A stretch of 64,000 bases of DNA from Eubacterium limosum. GTDB taxonomy: Bacteria; Bacillota; Clostridia; Eubacteriales; Eubacteriaceae. This document shows, one piece after another, positions 56,680-64,000 of the stretch. Position numbers and translations under genes: made by a program. Position 1 is the first letter of the stretch. The number at the start of each line of letters is the position of its first letter. The notes under the pieces are model-generated. The model did no database searches and was not told the origin of the DNA. It saw nothing but the letters and a program-made list of their open reading frames with translations. Where the stretch lies: the NCBI RefSeq assembly GCF_000807675.2, contig NZ_CP019962.1:2604001-2668000 (forward strand), given 5' to 3'.

Positions 56680-57261
56680 ATGTCAAAAATGTTAACCCGA
56701 AATGAAGCCCTGGCGCTTCTGAAGGAATACAATGAGAGTGACGCGCTGGTAAAGCACGGCCTGGCGGTAGAAGGTGTTATGCGCCATTTTGCGCGGAAAT
56801 ACGGCGAGGATGAGGAAAAATGGGGAATCGTCGGACTCCTCCATGACCTGGATTATGAAAAGTATCCGGATCAGCACTGTGTAAAGGTTCAGGAAATTAT
56901 GCAGGAGCGTGACATCGACCCCGAAATCATCCGGGCAGTGGCCAGCCATGGCTATGGAATCTGCGTGGATATCGAGCCACAGTCGCAGATGGAAAAGGTC
57001 CTTTACACCATTGACGAGCTGACGGGCCTGGTCAACGCCACGGCCATTATGCGCCCGTCTAAAAGCGTGCTGGATCTGGAGACCAAGTCTGTTAAAAAGA
57101 AGTTTAAAAGCAAAGGGTTTGCCGCAGGCGTCGACCGTGAGATCATTAAAAAGGGCTGTGAGCGGCTGGAAATGGACCTCGGAGATGTTATTGAGGAAGT
57201 GATCCTGGGGATGCGTGAAGTCTGCGACGCCATTGATCTCAGAGGCGAGGTCGAAAATTAA
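56680..57261 (+). CDS. HD-domain hydrolase
   Basis: The 193-residue protein contains an HD metal-dependent phosphohydrolase core: LVKHGLAVEGVMRHFARKYG (first His), GLLHDLDYEKYP (HD at 55-56), and ASHGYG (about 92). Clostridial relatives are annotated only as HD-domain proteins; the substrate is unknown. AGGAGGCAGAAT precedes the ATG at 56680; an ATG within aroE at 56638 is rejected. It starts 13 bp after aroE, so it is in the same transcript. Confidence 0.88.
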   Translation: MSKMLTRNEALALLKEYNESDALVKHGLAVEGVMRHFARKYGEDEEKWGIVGLLHDLDYEKYPDQHCVKVQEIMQERDIDPEIIRAVASHGYGICVDIEPQSQMEKVLYTIDELTGLVNATAIMRPSKSVLDLETKSVKKKFKSKGFAAGVDREIIKKGCERLEMDLGDVIEEVILGMREVCDAIDLRGEVEN

Positions 57262-57352
57262 CCCGAATTCGCATGAAATCATCTTTTATCGCACAAGCGG
57301 TAATGCTATAATACTATATTAGAAAAAGAAATTAACTTGAGAGGGAAATAAA

Positions 57353-58405
57353 ATGAGTTTATTACAGGAAACCCTGGATAAAATCCAGAAAATTGACGAA
57401 GCGGCCAAAAAGCAGTCGAGAGAACGCATTGACATCCTTTTAAAACCAGTGGGAAGCTTAGGTGTTCTGGAAAATATTGCTGAACAGCTTTCAGCCATTA
57501 CCGGAGAGGTCATCCCGGATATTAAGAAAAAGGCAGTGCTCTGCTTTGCAGGCGACCACGGTGTGTGCGACGAAGGCGTTTCTGCCGCGCCGCAGGTATT
57601 CACAGAGCTGATGACCCCCATGATCGCGGCCTACAGGACAGGTGTCGGCGTGCTCAGCCGCCTGGCAGGCGCCGATGTTTTCGTCTATGATGTTGGCATG
57701 ATCCCAGACCTTCCGGCAGACTGTGAAGCTGTGGATAAGAAAATCCGCCGCGGCACCGCCAACATGCGCAAGGAACCTGCCATGACCCGTGAAGAAGCAG
57801 TCAAAGCGCTGGAAATCGGCATTGAAGCCGCCAATGAAGCCATTGAAAAAGGCTATAAGGTTCTAGGAACCGGTGAGATGGGCATTGGAAACACAACCCC
57901 AAGCACTGCGATTTTTGCCGTTTTGGGCGATGTTGATCCAGAGGAAATTACCGGTGTGGGCGCCAATCTTTCAGAAGACCTGACAAAAAACAAAGCACAG
58001 GTTATCCGCGATGCTATCGCTTTAAACAAACCGGATAAAAACGACCCGGTCGATATCCTGTCAAAGGTTGGCGGTCTGGAAATCGCGGCCATGACAGGCG
58101 TCATGCTCGCAGGCGCGGCCTGCCATGTGCCGGTTGTGGTTGACGGCTATATTTCTACCGCATCCGCCGCCATTGCCATTGCCCTGAAACCAGAGGTCAA
58201 GGATTACCTGATCTGCTCGCATGCTTCTGATGAAAAGGGCGCAAAATTTGGTTCAGAGCTGTTGGATTTTGCACCGTTTTTACACATGGATATGCGCCTG
58301 GGCGAAGGCAGCGGGGCTGCGCTGGCTTTTTATCTGCTGGATGCCGCAGTTGCCATGAACCGCGATATGGCCACCTATGCAGATGTTAATATGGACGTTG
58401 TTTAA
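57353..58405 (+). CDS. cobT: Nicotinate-nucleotide--dimethylbenzimidazole phosphoribosyltransferase
   Basis: The 350-residue protein matches CobT: KPVGSLGVLENIAEQLSAI, FAGDHGVCDEGVSAAPQ, GTGEMGIGNTTPSTAI and the catalytic Glu region MDMRLGEGSGAALA near the C terminus. It makes the alpha-ribazole phosphate used for the lower ligand of cobamides, relevant for an organism relying on corrinoid methyltransferases. GAGAGGGAA precedes the ATG. No cobalamin riboswitch is seen in the 90-bp leader. The double-ACT gene follows 30 bp later. Confidence 0.94.
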   Translation: MSLLQETLDKIQKIDEAAKKQSRERIDILLKPVGSLGVLENIAEQLSAITGEVIPDIKKKAVLCFAGDHGVCDEGVSAAPQVFTELMTPMIAAYRTGVGVLSRLAGADVFVYDVGMIPDLPADCEAVDKKIRRGTANMRKEPAMTREEAVKALEIGIEAANEAIEKGYKVLGTGEMGIGNTTPSTAIFAVLGDVDPEEITGVGANLSEDLTKNKAQVIRDAIALNKPDKNDPVDILSKVGGLEIAAMTGVMLAGAACHVPVVVDGYISTASAAIAIALKPEVKDYLICSHASDEKGAKFGSELLDFAPFLHMDMRLGEGSGAALAFYLLDAAVAMNRDMATYADVNMDVV

Positions 58406-58435
58406 AAAGGAAAACAGAGAAACAGGAGGCAGAAT

Positions 58436-58873
58436 ATGATCAGACAGGTATCTGTATTTATACAAAACAGAGAAGGCCGCCTGAGCGAGATGCTCAAGGT
58501 ATTAAAGGCCGAAGACGTTAATATCCGTTCCTTAACCATCGCGGAGACCGCTGACTACGGCGTTGTCCGCCTGATTTTACAGAATACGGATAAAGGGCTG
58601 GAGGCGCTCAGAGAAGCGCATATCATGGCGAATGAAACAAATGTCATGGCGGTTGAGATTCCAGACCGCCCAGGCGGAATGAGCGATATGGTTGAGCTGC
58701 TGACAGAAGGCGGCGTCAATATTGAGTATGCCTACTCCTTCCTGCCGCAGAACACCTCCAACGCCATTATCATTTTTAAGATTGATGAAGACGACGACGA
58801 AAAGGTGCGGGAAGTCTTTGACAAGGAGCCCCACGCCAATCTTCTGGAGAGTGATGAGCTGCTCATGAAATAA
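58436..58873 (+). CDS. Tandem ACT-domain protein
   Basis: The 145-residue protein consists of two ACT domains (about 1-68 and 70-145), seen in QVSVFIQNREGRLSEMLKVL and AVEIPDRPGGMSDMVELLTE. Such free-standing double-ACT proteins are amino-acid-binding regulators of unknown partner in Clostridia. ACAGGAGGCAG precedes the ATG. It is co-transcribed with cobT and closed by a terminator at 58880. Confidence 0.9.
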   Translation: MIRQVSVFIQNREGRLSEMLKVLKAEDVNIRSLTIAETADYGVVRLILQNTDKGLEALREAHIMANETNVMAVEIPDRPGGMSDMVELLTEGGVNIEYAYSFLPQNTSNAIIIFKIDEDDDEKVREVFDKEPHANLLESDELLMK

Positions 58874-58879
58874 AAATAA

Positions 58880-58918
58880 AAAACAGTGTTGCCTCCTCGG
58901 AGTCAACACTGTTTTTTA
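58880..58918 (+). terminator. Terminator of cobT-ACT
   Basis: AAAACAGTGTTG and CAACACTGTTTT 12-bp stem plus T-run. Confidence 0.88.
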
Positions 58919-59073
58919 TTAAGATAAAATCTCGTAAAATCAAAGCTTTCTTATTTTTTTATGGACTTTTTTTCAAAAAATAGATATAATAAAACCAATA
59001 TCCAATTTTAATAGTGAATAAATAATTTTTACAGTAAAAACCCCACCCCAAATTAACGAGAAAGGAACTGTTA

Positions 59074-59727
59074 ATGGTAGCTAAATCAAAAAAAGGGACG
59101 CTCACCAAACAGAACATTATTAATGCAGCCAAGCAGCTTTTTTATGAAAATGGCTATAATAAAACAGGTATCCAGGATATAGCGGATTATGCTAATGTAA
59201 AGCTGGGAACAATCACATATTACTTTAAGAAAAAAGATGATATGATTTCTGATATTTACAATACCTTTTTTATGGCGCTTTATGATTATGTTTCTGAAGC
59301 GTCAGAAAAAGACTTGAACCTTTACACCAAGTATTGCTTTACACTGGTGCTGTATTACAATGCGATTCTATCCGACCCCCACAATACTCTGCTGTATTAC
59401 GAGGTGCTGGTTAAGGATGTGGATAATGGCGGACGCCTGTCCATCACCAAAACACTTAACCGCTCATGCCTTGATTTTTTAAACAAATCCTATACAGACG
59501 AGGACTTGGATGTTATTGCAATGGCTGAGTTTGGTTCCCGAAAAGAACTGTTCATTAACTACTATGAACGCGAGATTGAATTTGGAAAAGACCAGATGTG
59601 CTTTTATTTTGTAAAAACACTTTTCAGACTGATGGATCTGGACGGAGATATGATCCAGAACACCATCAAGCAGGCTTTTGATTTTCTGAAGAATAAAAAT
59701 CCAGAGCATATCCGGTTTCTGGTTTAA
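59074..59727 (+). CDS. TetR-family regulator
   Basis: The 217-residue protein has the N-terminal TetR helix-turn-helix (about 10-55: IINAAKQLFYENGYNKTGIQ, then YANVKLGTITYYFKKKDDMI) and a helical C-terminal domain with no recognised ligand. AGAAAGGAACTG precedes the ATG; TATAAT at 58985-58990 is a likely -10. It converges with nudC, so its target is not obvious from neighbours. The gadC-gadB pair 1-4 kb away is a possibility. Confidence 0.9.
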   Translation: MVAKSKKGTLTKQNIINAAKQLFYENGYNKTGIQDIADYANVKLGTITYYFKKKDDMISDIYNTFFMALYDYVSEASEKDLNLYTKYCFTLVLYYNAILSDPHNTLLYYEVLVKDVDNGGRLSITKTLNRSCLDFLNKSYTDEDLDVIAMAEFGSRKELFINYYEREIEFGKDQMCFYFVKTLFRLMDLDGDMIQNTIKQAFDFLKNKNPEHIRFLV

Positions 59728-59730
59728 ACA

Positions 59731-59770
59731 AAAACCAACCCGTATCGCCACGATACGGGTTGGTTTTTTA
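59731..59770. terminator. Bidirectional terminator; hairpin-family copy 10
   Basis: AAAACCAACCCGTATCG-CCA-CGATACGGGTTGGTTTT, perfect 17-bp stem with A- and T-runs, between convergent tetR and nudC. Confidence 0.9.
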
Positions 59771-59786
59771 TGATGTACGAGTCCCT

Positions 59787-60614
59787 TTAGTAAAGGCCAT
59801 TTTTAAACTGCATCATCATCTCATTGGTGAGGCTGAAGCCATCAGCCTTGACCGGCATCTCGTCGCGCGTAAACCATTCGGCAACCGCCAGTTCATTTTC
59901 ATCCAAAGTGATGGTATCGTCACCGTCCAGGTCTGCAAAAAAGCCAAAGAGAAGAGAATCTGAAAAGGGCCACGGCTGGCTTTTATAATAGCGGATGTTC
60001 TTTACCTTAAGGCCGACCTCCTCCATGACCTCGCGCTTGACCGTTTCCTCAATGGTCTCGCCGATCTCGGCAAAGCCAGCGAGCAATGCATATTTTTTAA
60101 AAGCCCGCCCGGCATATTTTGACATGAGGATACGGTCGCCGTCTGTCACTGCGACGATGACAGCAGGGGAGATTTTTGGGTATTCCAGATTGCCGCATTC
60201 CGGACAGTAAAGCATGCGCTCATTGGCGGCAGGTTTCATGGGCTCGCCGCAGCGGCCGCAGAAACGGCGGTTCCGGTACCAGTTATACAGCTGGTAGCCG
60301 ACCAGCCCGGCATAGGTCAGGTAGCGGGGGCTTGTGCGGCGCAGGACCTGCATGTTTTCGAGATAAAAGTCCTCGTTAAAAGCAGCCTCAGGCGCTTCGG
60401 AGAGGTAAAAGGTGTCCTGGCCCACCGAAAAAAGATAGGCATAACGCCCGCCCATGTCCGGTGGGATGTCCGAAAAGCGGGGAAAGGAAATGGCTTCATC
60501 GCTGTGCCTGAGAAGAATGTAATCCTCCTTGTACCATAAAATATAAGCATCCTTTTTTGGCGGGGCTGGTTCATATTCATTTGCCAGCCGGTAAGGTTCA
60601 ATGTCCTGTATCAT
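59787..60614 (-). CDS. nudC: NADH pyrophosphatase / NAD-cap hydrolase
   Basis: The 275-residue protein has the NudC organisation: an N-terminal domain, a zinc ribbon (CGRCG near 143 and CPECG near 162), the Nudix box GFAEIGETIEETVKREVMEE-VG, and the downstream signature YKSQPWPFSDSLLFGFFADL matching the SQPWPFPxS motif of NudC. It hydrolyses NAD(H) and can remove NAD caps from RNA. AAGGAGTAAA precedes the ATG. It is monocistronic on the minus strand. Confidence 0.94.
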   Translation of the reverse strand: MIQDIEPYRLANEYEPAPPKKDAYILWYKEDYILLRHSDEAISFPRFSDIPPDMGGRYAYLFSVGQDTFYLSEAPEAAFNEDFYLENMQVLRRTSPRYLTYAGLVGYQLYNWYRNRRFCGRCGEPMKPAANERMLYCPECGNLEYPKISPAVIVAVTDGDRILMSKYAGRAFKKYALLAGFAEIGETIEETVKREVMEEVGLKVKNIRYYKSQPWPFSDSLLFGFFADLDGDDTITLDENELAVAEWFTRDEMPVKADGFSLTNEMMMQFKNGLY

Positions 60615-60717
60615 GATTTTACTCCTTTGATGCTGTGAAATGGCGTAGGGCGTAGCCGCTGCGTCTGCTACTAACTATACCACAACAGCGCCTGGACGAC
60701 AATGCAGCCATTAAAAA

Positions 60718-60746
60718 ACAACCCGCATCGCTGCGATACGGGTTGT
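60718..60746. repeat. Hairpin-family copy 11 (one mismatch)
   Basis: ACAACCCGCATCG-CTG-CGATACGGGTTGT with one C-A mismatch in the core, between gadB and nudC on the minus strand. Confidence 0.75.
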
Positions 60747-60801
60747 AGTGGATTAGAGGAGTGGATAGGAGACACTCCTGTTCTATTGGTTAGGAGAGGA
60801 A

Positions 60802-60823
60802 AACATCAAACGGTTTTGATGTT
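60802..60823 (-). terminator. Possible weak terminator after gadB
   Basis: AACATCAAA and TTTGATGTT stem immediately after the gadB stop on the minus strand; only a short T-run follows. Confidence 0.4.
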
Positions 60824-60827
60824 CTTA

Positions 60828-62246
60828 TTAGTGCGTAAAACCATATACGCCCTTGTTGTTAACCTGGTCGCCGCCATGTGGCAGAATGTGTGCTTCGTCC
60901 AGTTCCTTGATCGCACGGTTCATGTCTTCCATGAGCAGAACGCCAAGCTGTTCACTTAAGTCAGCACGGACAACGACTCTCTGGATAATGTCGTCCTGTA
61001 AGTTTTCCGGCAGTGGATAAGCCGGTACCTGCCAGCCCTTCATGCGGATACGGTCAGCAAGGTCATATAAGTTCCATTCTTTATTTGCGTCTTTTTTCAT
61101 CTTCCAGCAGACGATTGGTAAGTTGGAGCCATCGTTGTAGATTTCAAATAAACCGGTTTTTTCCAGTTCTTTAGAGATATACATGGCAACGTCTCTTGTT
61201 CTTTCGTGAATCTTCTTGTAGCCTTCATAGCCATAACGTAAGAAGTTGTAATACTGTCCAATGATCTGGCTTGCAGAGCGTGAGAAGTTAATGGCCATTG
61301 TCGGCAGGCTGCCGCCTAAGTAGCTGACGCTGAAGATCAGTTCCTTCGGCAACCATTTTTCATCTCTCCATAATACCCAGCCAATACCTGGATATACCAG
61401 GCCGTATTTATGACCGGAAGTATTGATGGAAACAACATTTTTAAGACGGAAGTCCCATTCCAGGTCTGGTTCAATAAACGGTGCAAACATACCGCCGGAA
61501 GCGCCGTCGACATGGATGTAAATTGGGAATTTAGGGTTTTTCTTGTTATAGTCTTCGACTAAAGTATCCAGAGCTTTGATGTCGTCAAATTTACCAGTGT
61601 AGGTAATCCCCATGATACCGACAATACCGATGGTGTATTCATCAACGAAATCCATAACGGTATCCATGTTCATGCTCATATGCTGTTCATCCAGGGGTAC
61701 GAGACGCATTTCGATATCCCAGTACACACAGAATTTTTCCCAGCATACCTGATAACCAGAGGAGATAACCAGGTTTGGCTTTTTAGCTTTTACATCTAAG
61801 CCCTGCTTGATCGCATTGTTACGCCATCTGAATTTCATGGCCATACCACCAAGCATACAAGCTTCGGAAGAACCTACGGTAGAGGTGCCTAAGAATTTTT
61901 CATCATCCGGTGCATGCCACAGATCAGCAATCATATTGACACAACGGTTTTCGAGTTCAGTTGTCTGAGGGTATTCCGATTTATCAATCGCATTTTTTTC
62001 AAGTGTTTCAGCCATGATTTTTGTAGCTTCTGGTTCCATGTAAGTCTGGCAGAAGGTGGAAAGGTTCAGTCTGGCACTTCCTTCATCCAATAAGTCATCT
62101 TTGATTAAGCGGTAAGCAACCTCCGGTTCAACTGGGTCCTTGCGAAGTTTGTATTTGGGTAAGGGTTCATCACTTGCTTCTGTACCAAAAATTGGGGTTA
62201 AGTAGCGATCCTTTAATTTGTCCTGATCATCTTTTGAATATAACAT
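60828..62246 (-). CDS. gadB: Glutamate decarboxylase
   Basis: The 472-residue PLP enzyme matches bacterial GadB: FLGTSTVGSSEACMLGGMAM, YIHVDGASGGMFAPF and the PLP lysine in SINTSGHKYGLVYPG. It ends in GVYGFTH; a terminal His plugs the active site at neutral pH in E. coli GadB, so similar pH control is possible. It consumes a proton while turning glutamate into GABA. TAGGAGGTAATC precedes the ATG. It lies 80 bp behind gadC in the same direction, so both form the acid-resistance unit. Confidence 0.95.
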   Translation of the reverse strand: MLYSKDDQDKLKDRYLTPIFGTEASDEPLPKYKLRKDPVEPEVAYRLIKDDLLDEGSARLNLSTFCQTYMEPEATKIMAETLEKNAIDKSEYPQTTELENRCVNMIADLWHAPDDEKFLGTSTVGSSEACMLGGMAMKFRWRNNAIKQGLDVKAKKPNLVISSGYQVCWEKFCVYWDIEMRLVPLDEQHMSMNMDTVMDFVDEYTIGIVGIMGITYTGKFDDIKALDTLVEDYNKKNPKFPIYIHVDGASGGMFAPFIEPDLEWDFRLKNVVSINTSGHKYGLVYPGIGWVLWRDEKWLPKELIFSVSYLGGSLPTMAINFSRSASQIIGQYYNFLRYGYEGYKKIHERTRDVAMYISKELEKTGLFEIYNDGSNLPIVCWKMKKDANKEWNLYDLADRIRMKGWQVPAYPLPENLQDDIIQRVVVRADLSEQLGVLLMEDMNRAIKELDEAHILPHGGDQVNNKGVYGFTH

Positions 62247-62326
62247 TTTGATTACCTCCTAAAAATGTTTGAATTAAATTTATTTATGTCAAGCCAATGA
62301 TAATTGACGACACAGCGTAAAATAAG

Positions 62327-63964
62327 TTATTTTTTAGTGGACAGCTTGTCCGCTTTGCTCGTTTGAGCGGTCTGCGCTGCAGCTGCGGCCTCCTGGGCTG
62401 GGTCAGCAATCGGCGCGGTTTCCTGATTCATGTAATCTTCAGGATCTGGGTTAATATGATGTTCGCCACGGCCTCTTAAACTGATGTAATTGAAATGACC
62501 TGGACGGTCTGCCATGGTAACATGCTGCGGTTCTTTAATCTTCTTGCCCTTCTTATCATGCAGTGCGTAAATGATGAATGGTACGATAACAGCCAGGATA
62601 AAACTGATCATCAGAACCGTTTCGTATTTTCCGTCGTTTGTCGCTGCAAGCTGAGATGGCGGGAAGAAAGAGATAATAAAGGTAGCAACCGACATAATCA
62701 AGCCGATGCCTGCCAGAATGGTCTTACCAGCTGTGCCGCCAGGTACCTGGTAAGCACGTTTGAGATCCTTGTGTTTGTAGACAAGAACAAAGTAGCCGAT
62801 AAAGAAGAGAATATAACCGACCAGATAAAGCACAACGGTCAGTGAAATTGCAGTTAAGAATGAAATGTTTGCGCCGCCGCCGCCAAAGGTCAGAACAGCT
62901 GCCCAAATGGTGACGATAACGCCCTGTACCATAATCAGCGGAACAGGAACATTGTGTTTGTTGACTTTTTTGAAAACACCAGGTAAGATACCTTTTTGTG
63001 CTGTGGTGTAAAGACCTCTTGAAGGGCCGACAACCCAGGCGCTTACTTCGCCCATAACGCCGACCGCAATCATGCAGGCAATGATTTTAACCAGCCATCC
63101 AAGATGTGGATTAACATGATTCATCAAAGCGGCGAACGCCTGGACAACACCAGAGTTCATGCTTAATTCGCTTGCCGGAACGGAAGCCGCAACCGCCATA
63201 CCACCGATGGTGTTTAAGATAATGGCCATAATGACCAGCATAAACATGGCCAGCGGATAGTTCTTGTTGGCGTTCTGCAGCTCATTGACGTGTGAGGCAG
63301 AAGCTTCAACACCCATGAAGGCCAGAACGAATGAAGCGAAAATTACCAGCGTATTGATTTTAGAAAAATCAGGAATGAATGCTTTTGCGCTGATTTCGAC
63401 ATTCAGCGGACCGCCGGTTGTAAAGTAAGCAATCGCCAGACCGAAAAGAATAATGGCCGGAATAATGATCCCGACAATCAGGCCGACTTTTGAAATGATC
63501 GCGGTGTACTTGGTTCCGCCGAGCTGAGAGAAGGTCAAGGCCCAGAAGACAACTAATACGCCGATAAACTGTATGGTCGGATTGCTGCTGAGTGCAGGGA
63601 AGTCAAACACATACGAGAATGCGCCGAGAATGAAATAAATCATGGTGACAAAACCGACGGTTATTTGGAACCATTGAAAAAAGATTGCGGCAAAACCCCA
63701 TCGTTCACCAAGTGTATTTCCGACCCAGGCAAAAATACCACCGTCCTGCCAGCCATCGACCGTCGCCATTTCAGCGGCGCAGAGAGCAACAGGAATGAAC
63801 CATAAAAATCCACCAAGTAATAAGAAAAATACAAGCTGGAAACCAGATGATGCAAAGGTTGGATATTCATAGACCGTCATAACCATTGAAGCAGTAATGG
63901 CAAAGAAGCCAAATAAGGTTAAGGTCTTTTTAGGTCCAGTGCTTTGCGAACTTGGTTTATTCAT
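62327..63964 (-). CDS. gadC: Glutamate/GABA antiporter
   Basis: The 545-residue protein has about twelve helices of the APC superfamily, glutamate:GABA antiporter branch: TLTLFGFFAITASMVMTVYE and WLVKIIACMIAVGVMGEVSA are characteristic. The roughly 80-residue hydrophilic C terminus (from about KIKEPQHVTMADRPGHFNYI onward) corresponds to the pH-sensitive plug of GadC, but ends in an Ala/Gln/Thr-rich low-complexity tail. It exchanges external glutamate for GABA produced by GadB. TAGGAGGTGTTTC precedes the ATG at 63964. It is first in the gadC-gadB transcript. Confidence 0.94.
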   Translation of the reverse strand: MNKPSSQSTGPKKTLTLFGFFAITASMVMTVYEYPTFASSGFQLVFFLLLGGFLWFIPVALCAAEMATVDGWQDGGIFAWVGNTLGERWGFAAIFFQWFQITVGFVTMIYFILGAFSYVFDFPALSSNPTIQFIGVLVVFWALTFSQLGGTKYTAIISKVGLIVGIIIPAIILFGLAIAYFTTGGPLNVEISAKAFIPDFSKINTLVIFASFVLAFMGVEASASHVNELQNANKNYPLAMFMLVIMAIILNTIGGMAVAASVPASELSMNSGVVQAFAALMNHVNPHLGWLVKIIACMIAVGVMGEVSAWVVGPSRGLYTTAQKGILPGVFKKVNKHNVPVPLIMVQGVIVTIWAAVLTFGGGGANISFLTAISLTVVLYLVGYILFFIGYFVLVYKHKDLKRAYQVPGGTAGKTILAGIGLIMSVATFIISFFPPSQLAATNDGKYETVLMISFILAVIVPFIIYALHDKKGKKIKEPQHVTMADRPGHFNYISLRGRGEHHINPDPEDYMNQETAPIADPAQEAAAAAQTAQTSKADKLSTKK

Positions 63965-64000
63965 GTGAGAAACACCTCCTAAAAAATGTTCTTTTGGTTT

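Overview
The window looks like a chromosomal segment of an acetogenic Clostridia-type Firmicute, most likely Eubacterium (E. limosum/E. callanderi group) or a close relative. This is inferred from the gene families: an MttB-superfamily methyltransferase with a corrinoid protein, GatCAB, a cobT gene, strong AGGAGG-type ribosome binding sites, moderate GC and frequent TTG/GTG starts. No rRNA, phage, transposase or CRISPR array is visible.

Layout. 1-3.3 kb: the 3' part of a P-type cation ATPase, then tRNA-Pro, a CAT-anticodon tRNA and tRNA-Phe, followed by three tandem degenerate copies derived from tRNA-Phe. 3.4-8.3 kb: a one-carbon demethylation module (corrinoid protein, two GntR/UTRA regulators, EamA permease, small winged-helix protein, non-pyrrolysine MttB homologue) with two large operator-like palindromes at the internal promoter. 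8.5-13.1 kb: an AraC regulator and a heterodimeric ABC exporter-type pair. 13.3-21.5 kb: a diguanylate cyclase and two large secreted, C-terminally anchored surface proteins, with a truncated third copy of their promoter and signal peptide. 21.5-26.7 kb: a TetR regulator divergent from an MMPL transporter and its heptad-repeat partner. 26.8-27.6 kb: a non-coding block with three 147-bp repeats. 27.6-31.1 kb: polA, coaE and tRNA-Leu. 31.3-40.9 kb: an unknown zinc-ribbon protein, a two-component system, an iron alcohol dehydrogenase, pcrA and ligA. 40.9-46.9 kb: a SAM methyltransferase, gatCAB, rph, rdgB and a metallophosphoesterase. 46.9-48.2 kb: a tRNA cluster (Gly, Arg, His, Gln, Lys) containing partial tRNA duplications and inserted hairpin-rich elements. 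48.2-52.8 kb: a 4Fe-4S protein, a nitroreductase-like protein, two small membrane proteins, pyrE and a TIGR00300-like (LOR/SDH, ornithine cyclodeaminase-type) protein, mostly on the minus strand. 53.1-59.7 kb: metNIQ, aroE, an HD-domain protein, cobT, a double-ACT protein and a TetR regulator. 59.8-64 kb: nudC, then gadC-gadB (glutamate/GABA acid-resistance pair), all on the minus strand.

The most unusual non-coding content is (i) a family of 11 intergenic hairpins with an invariant core GTATCGNNNCGATAC-like stem and covarying outer stems, and (ii) partial tRNA duplications bracketing hairpin-rich inserts at three separate tRNA genes (Phe, Gly, Lys), with related repeat sequence at 26.8-27.6 kb and a reduced form at 13.1 kb. 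The strongest candidates for undescribed biology are the methyltransferase module with its twin palindromes, and the operon that joins an unrecognised zinc-ribbon protein to a two-component system.
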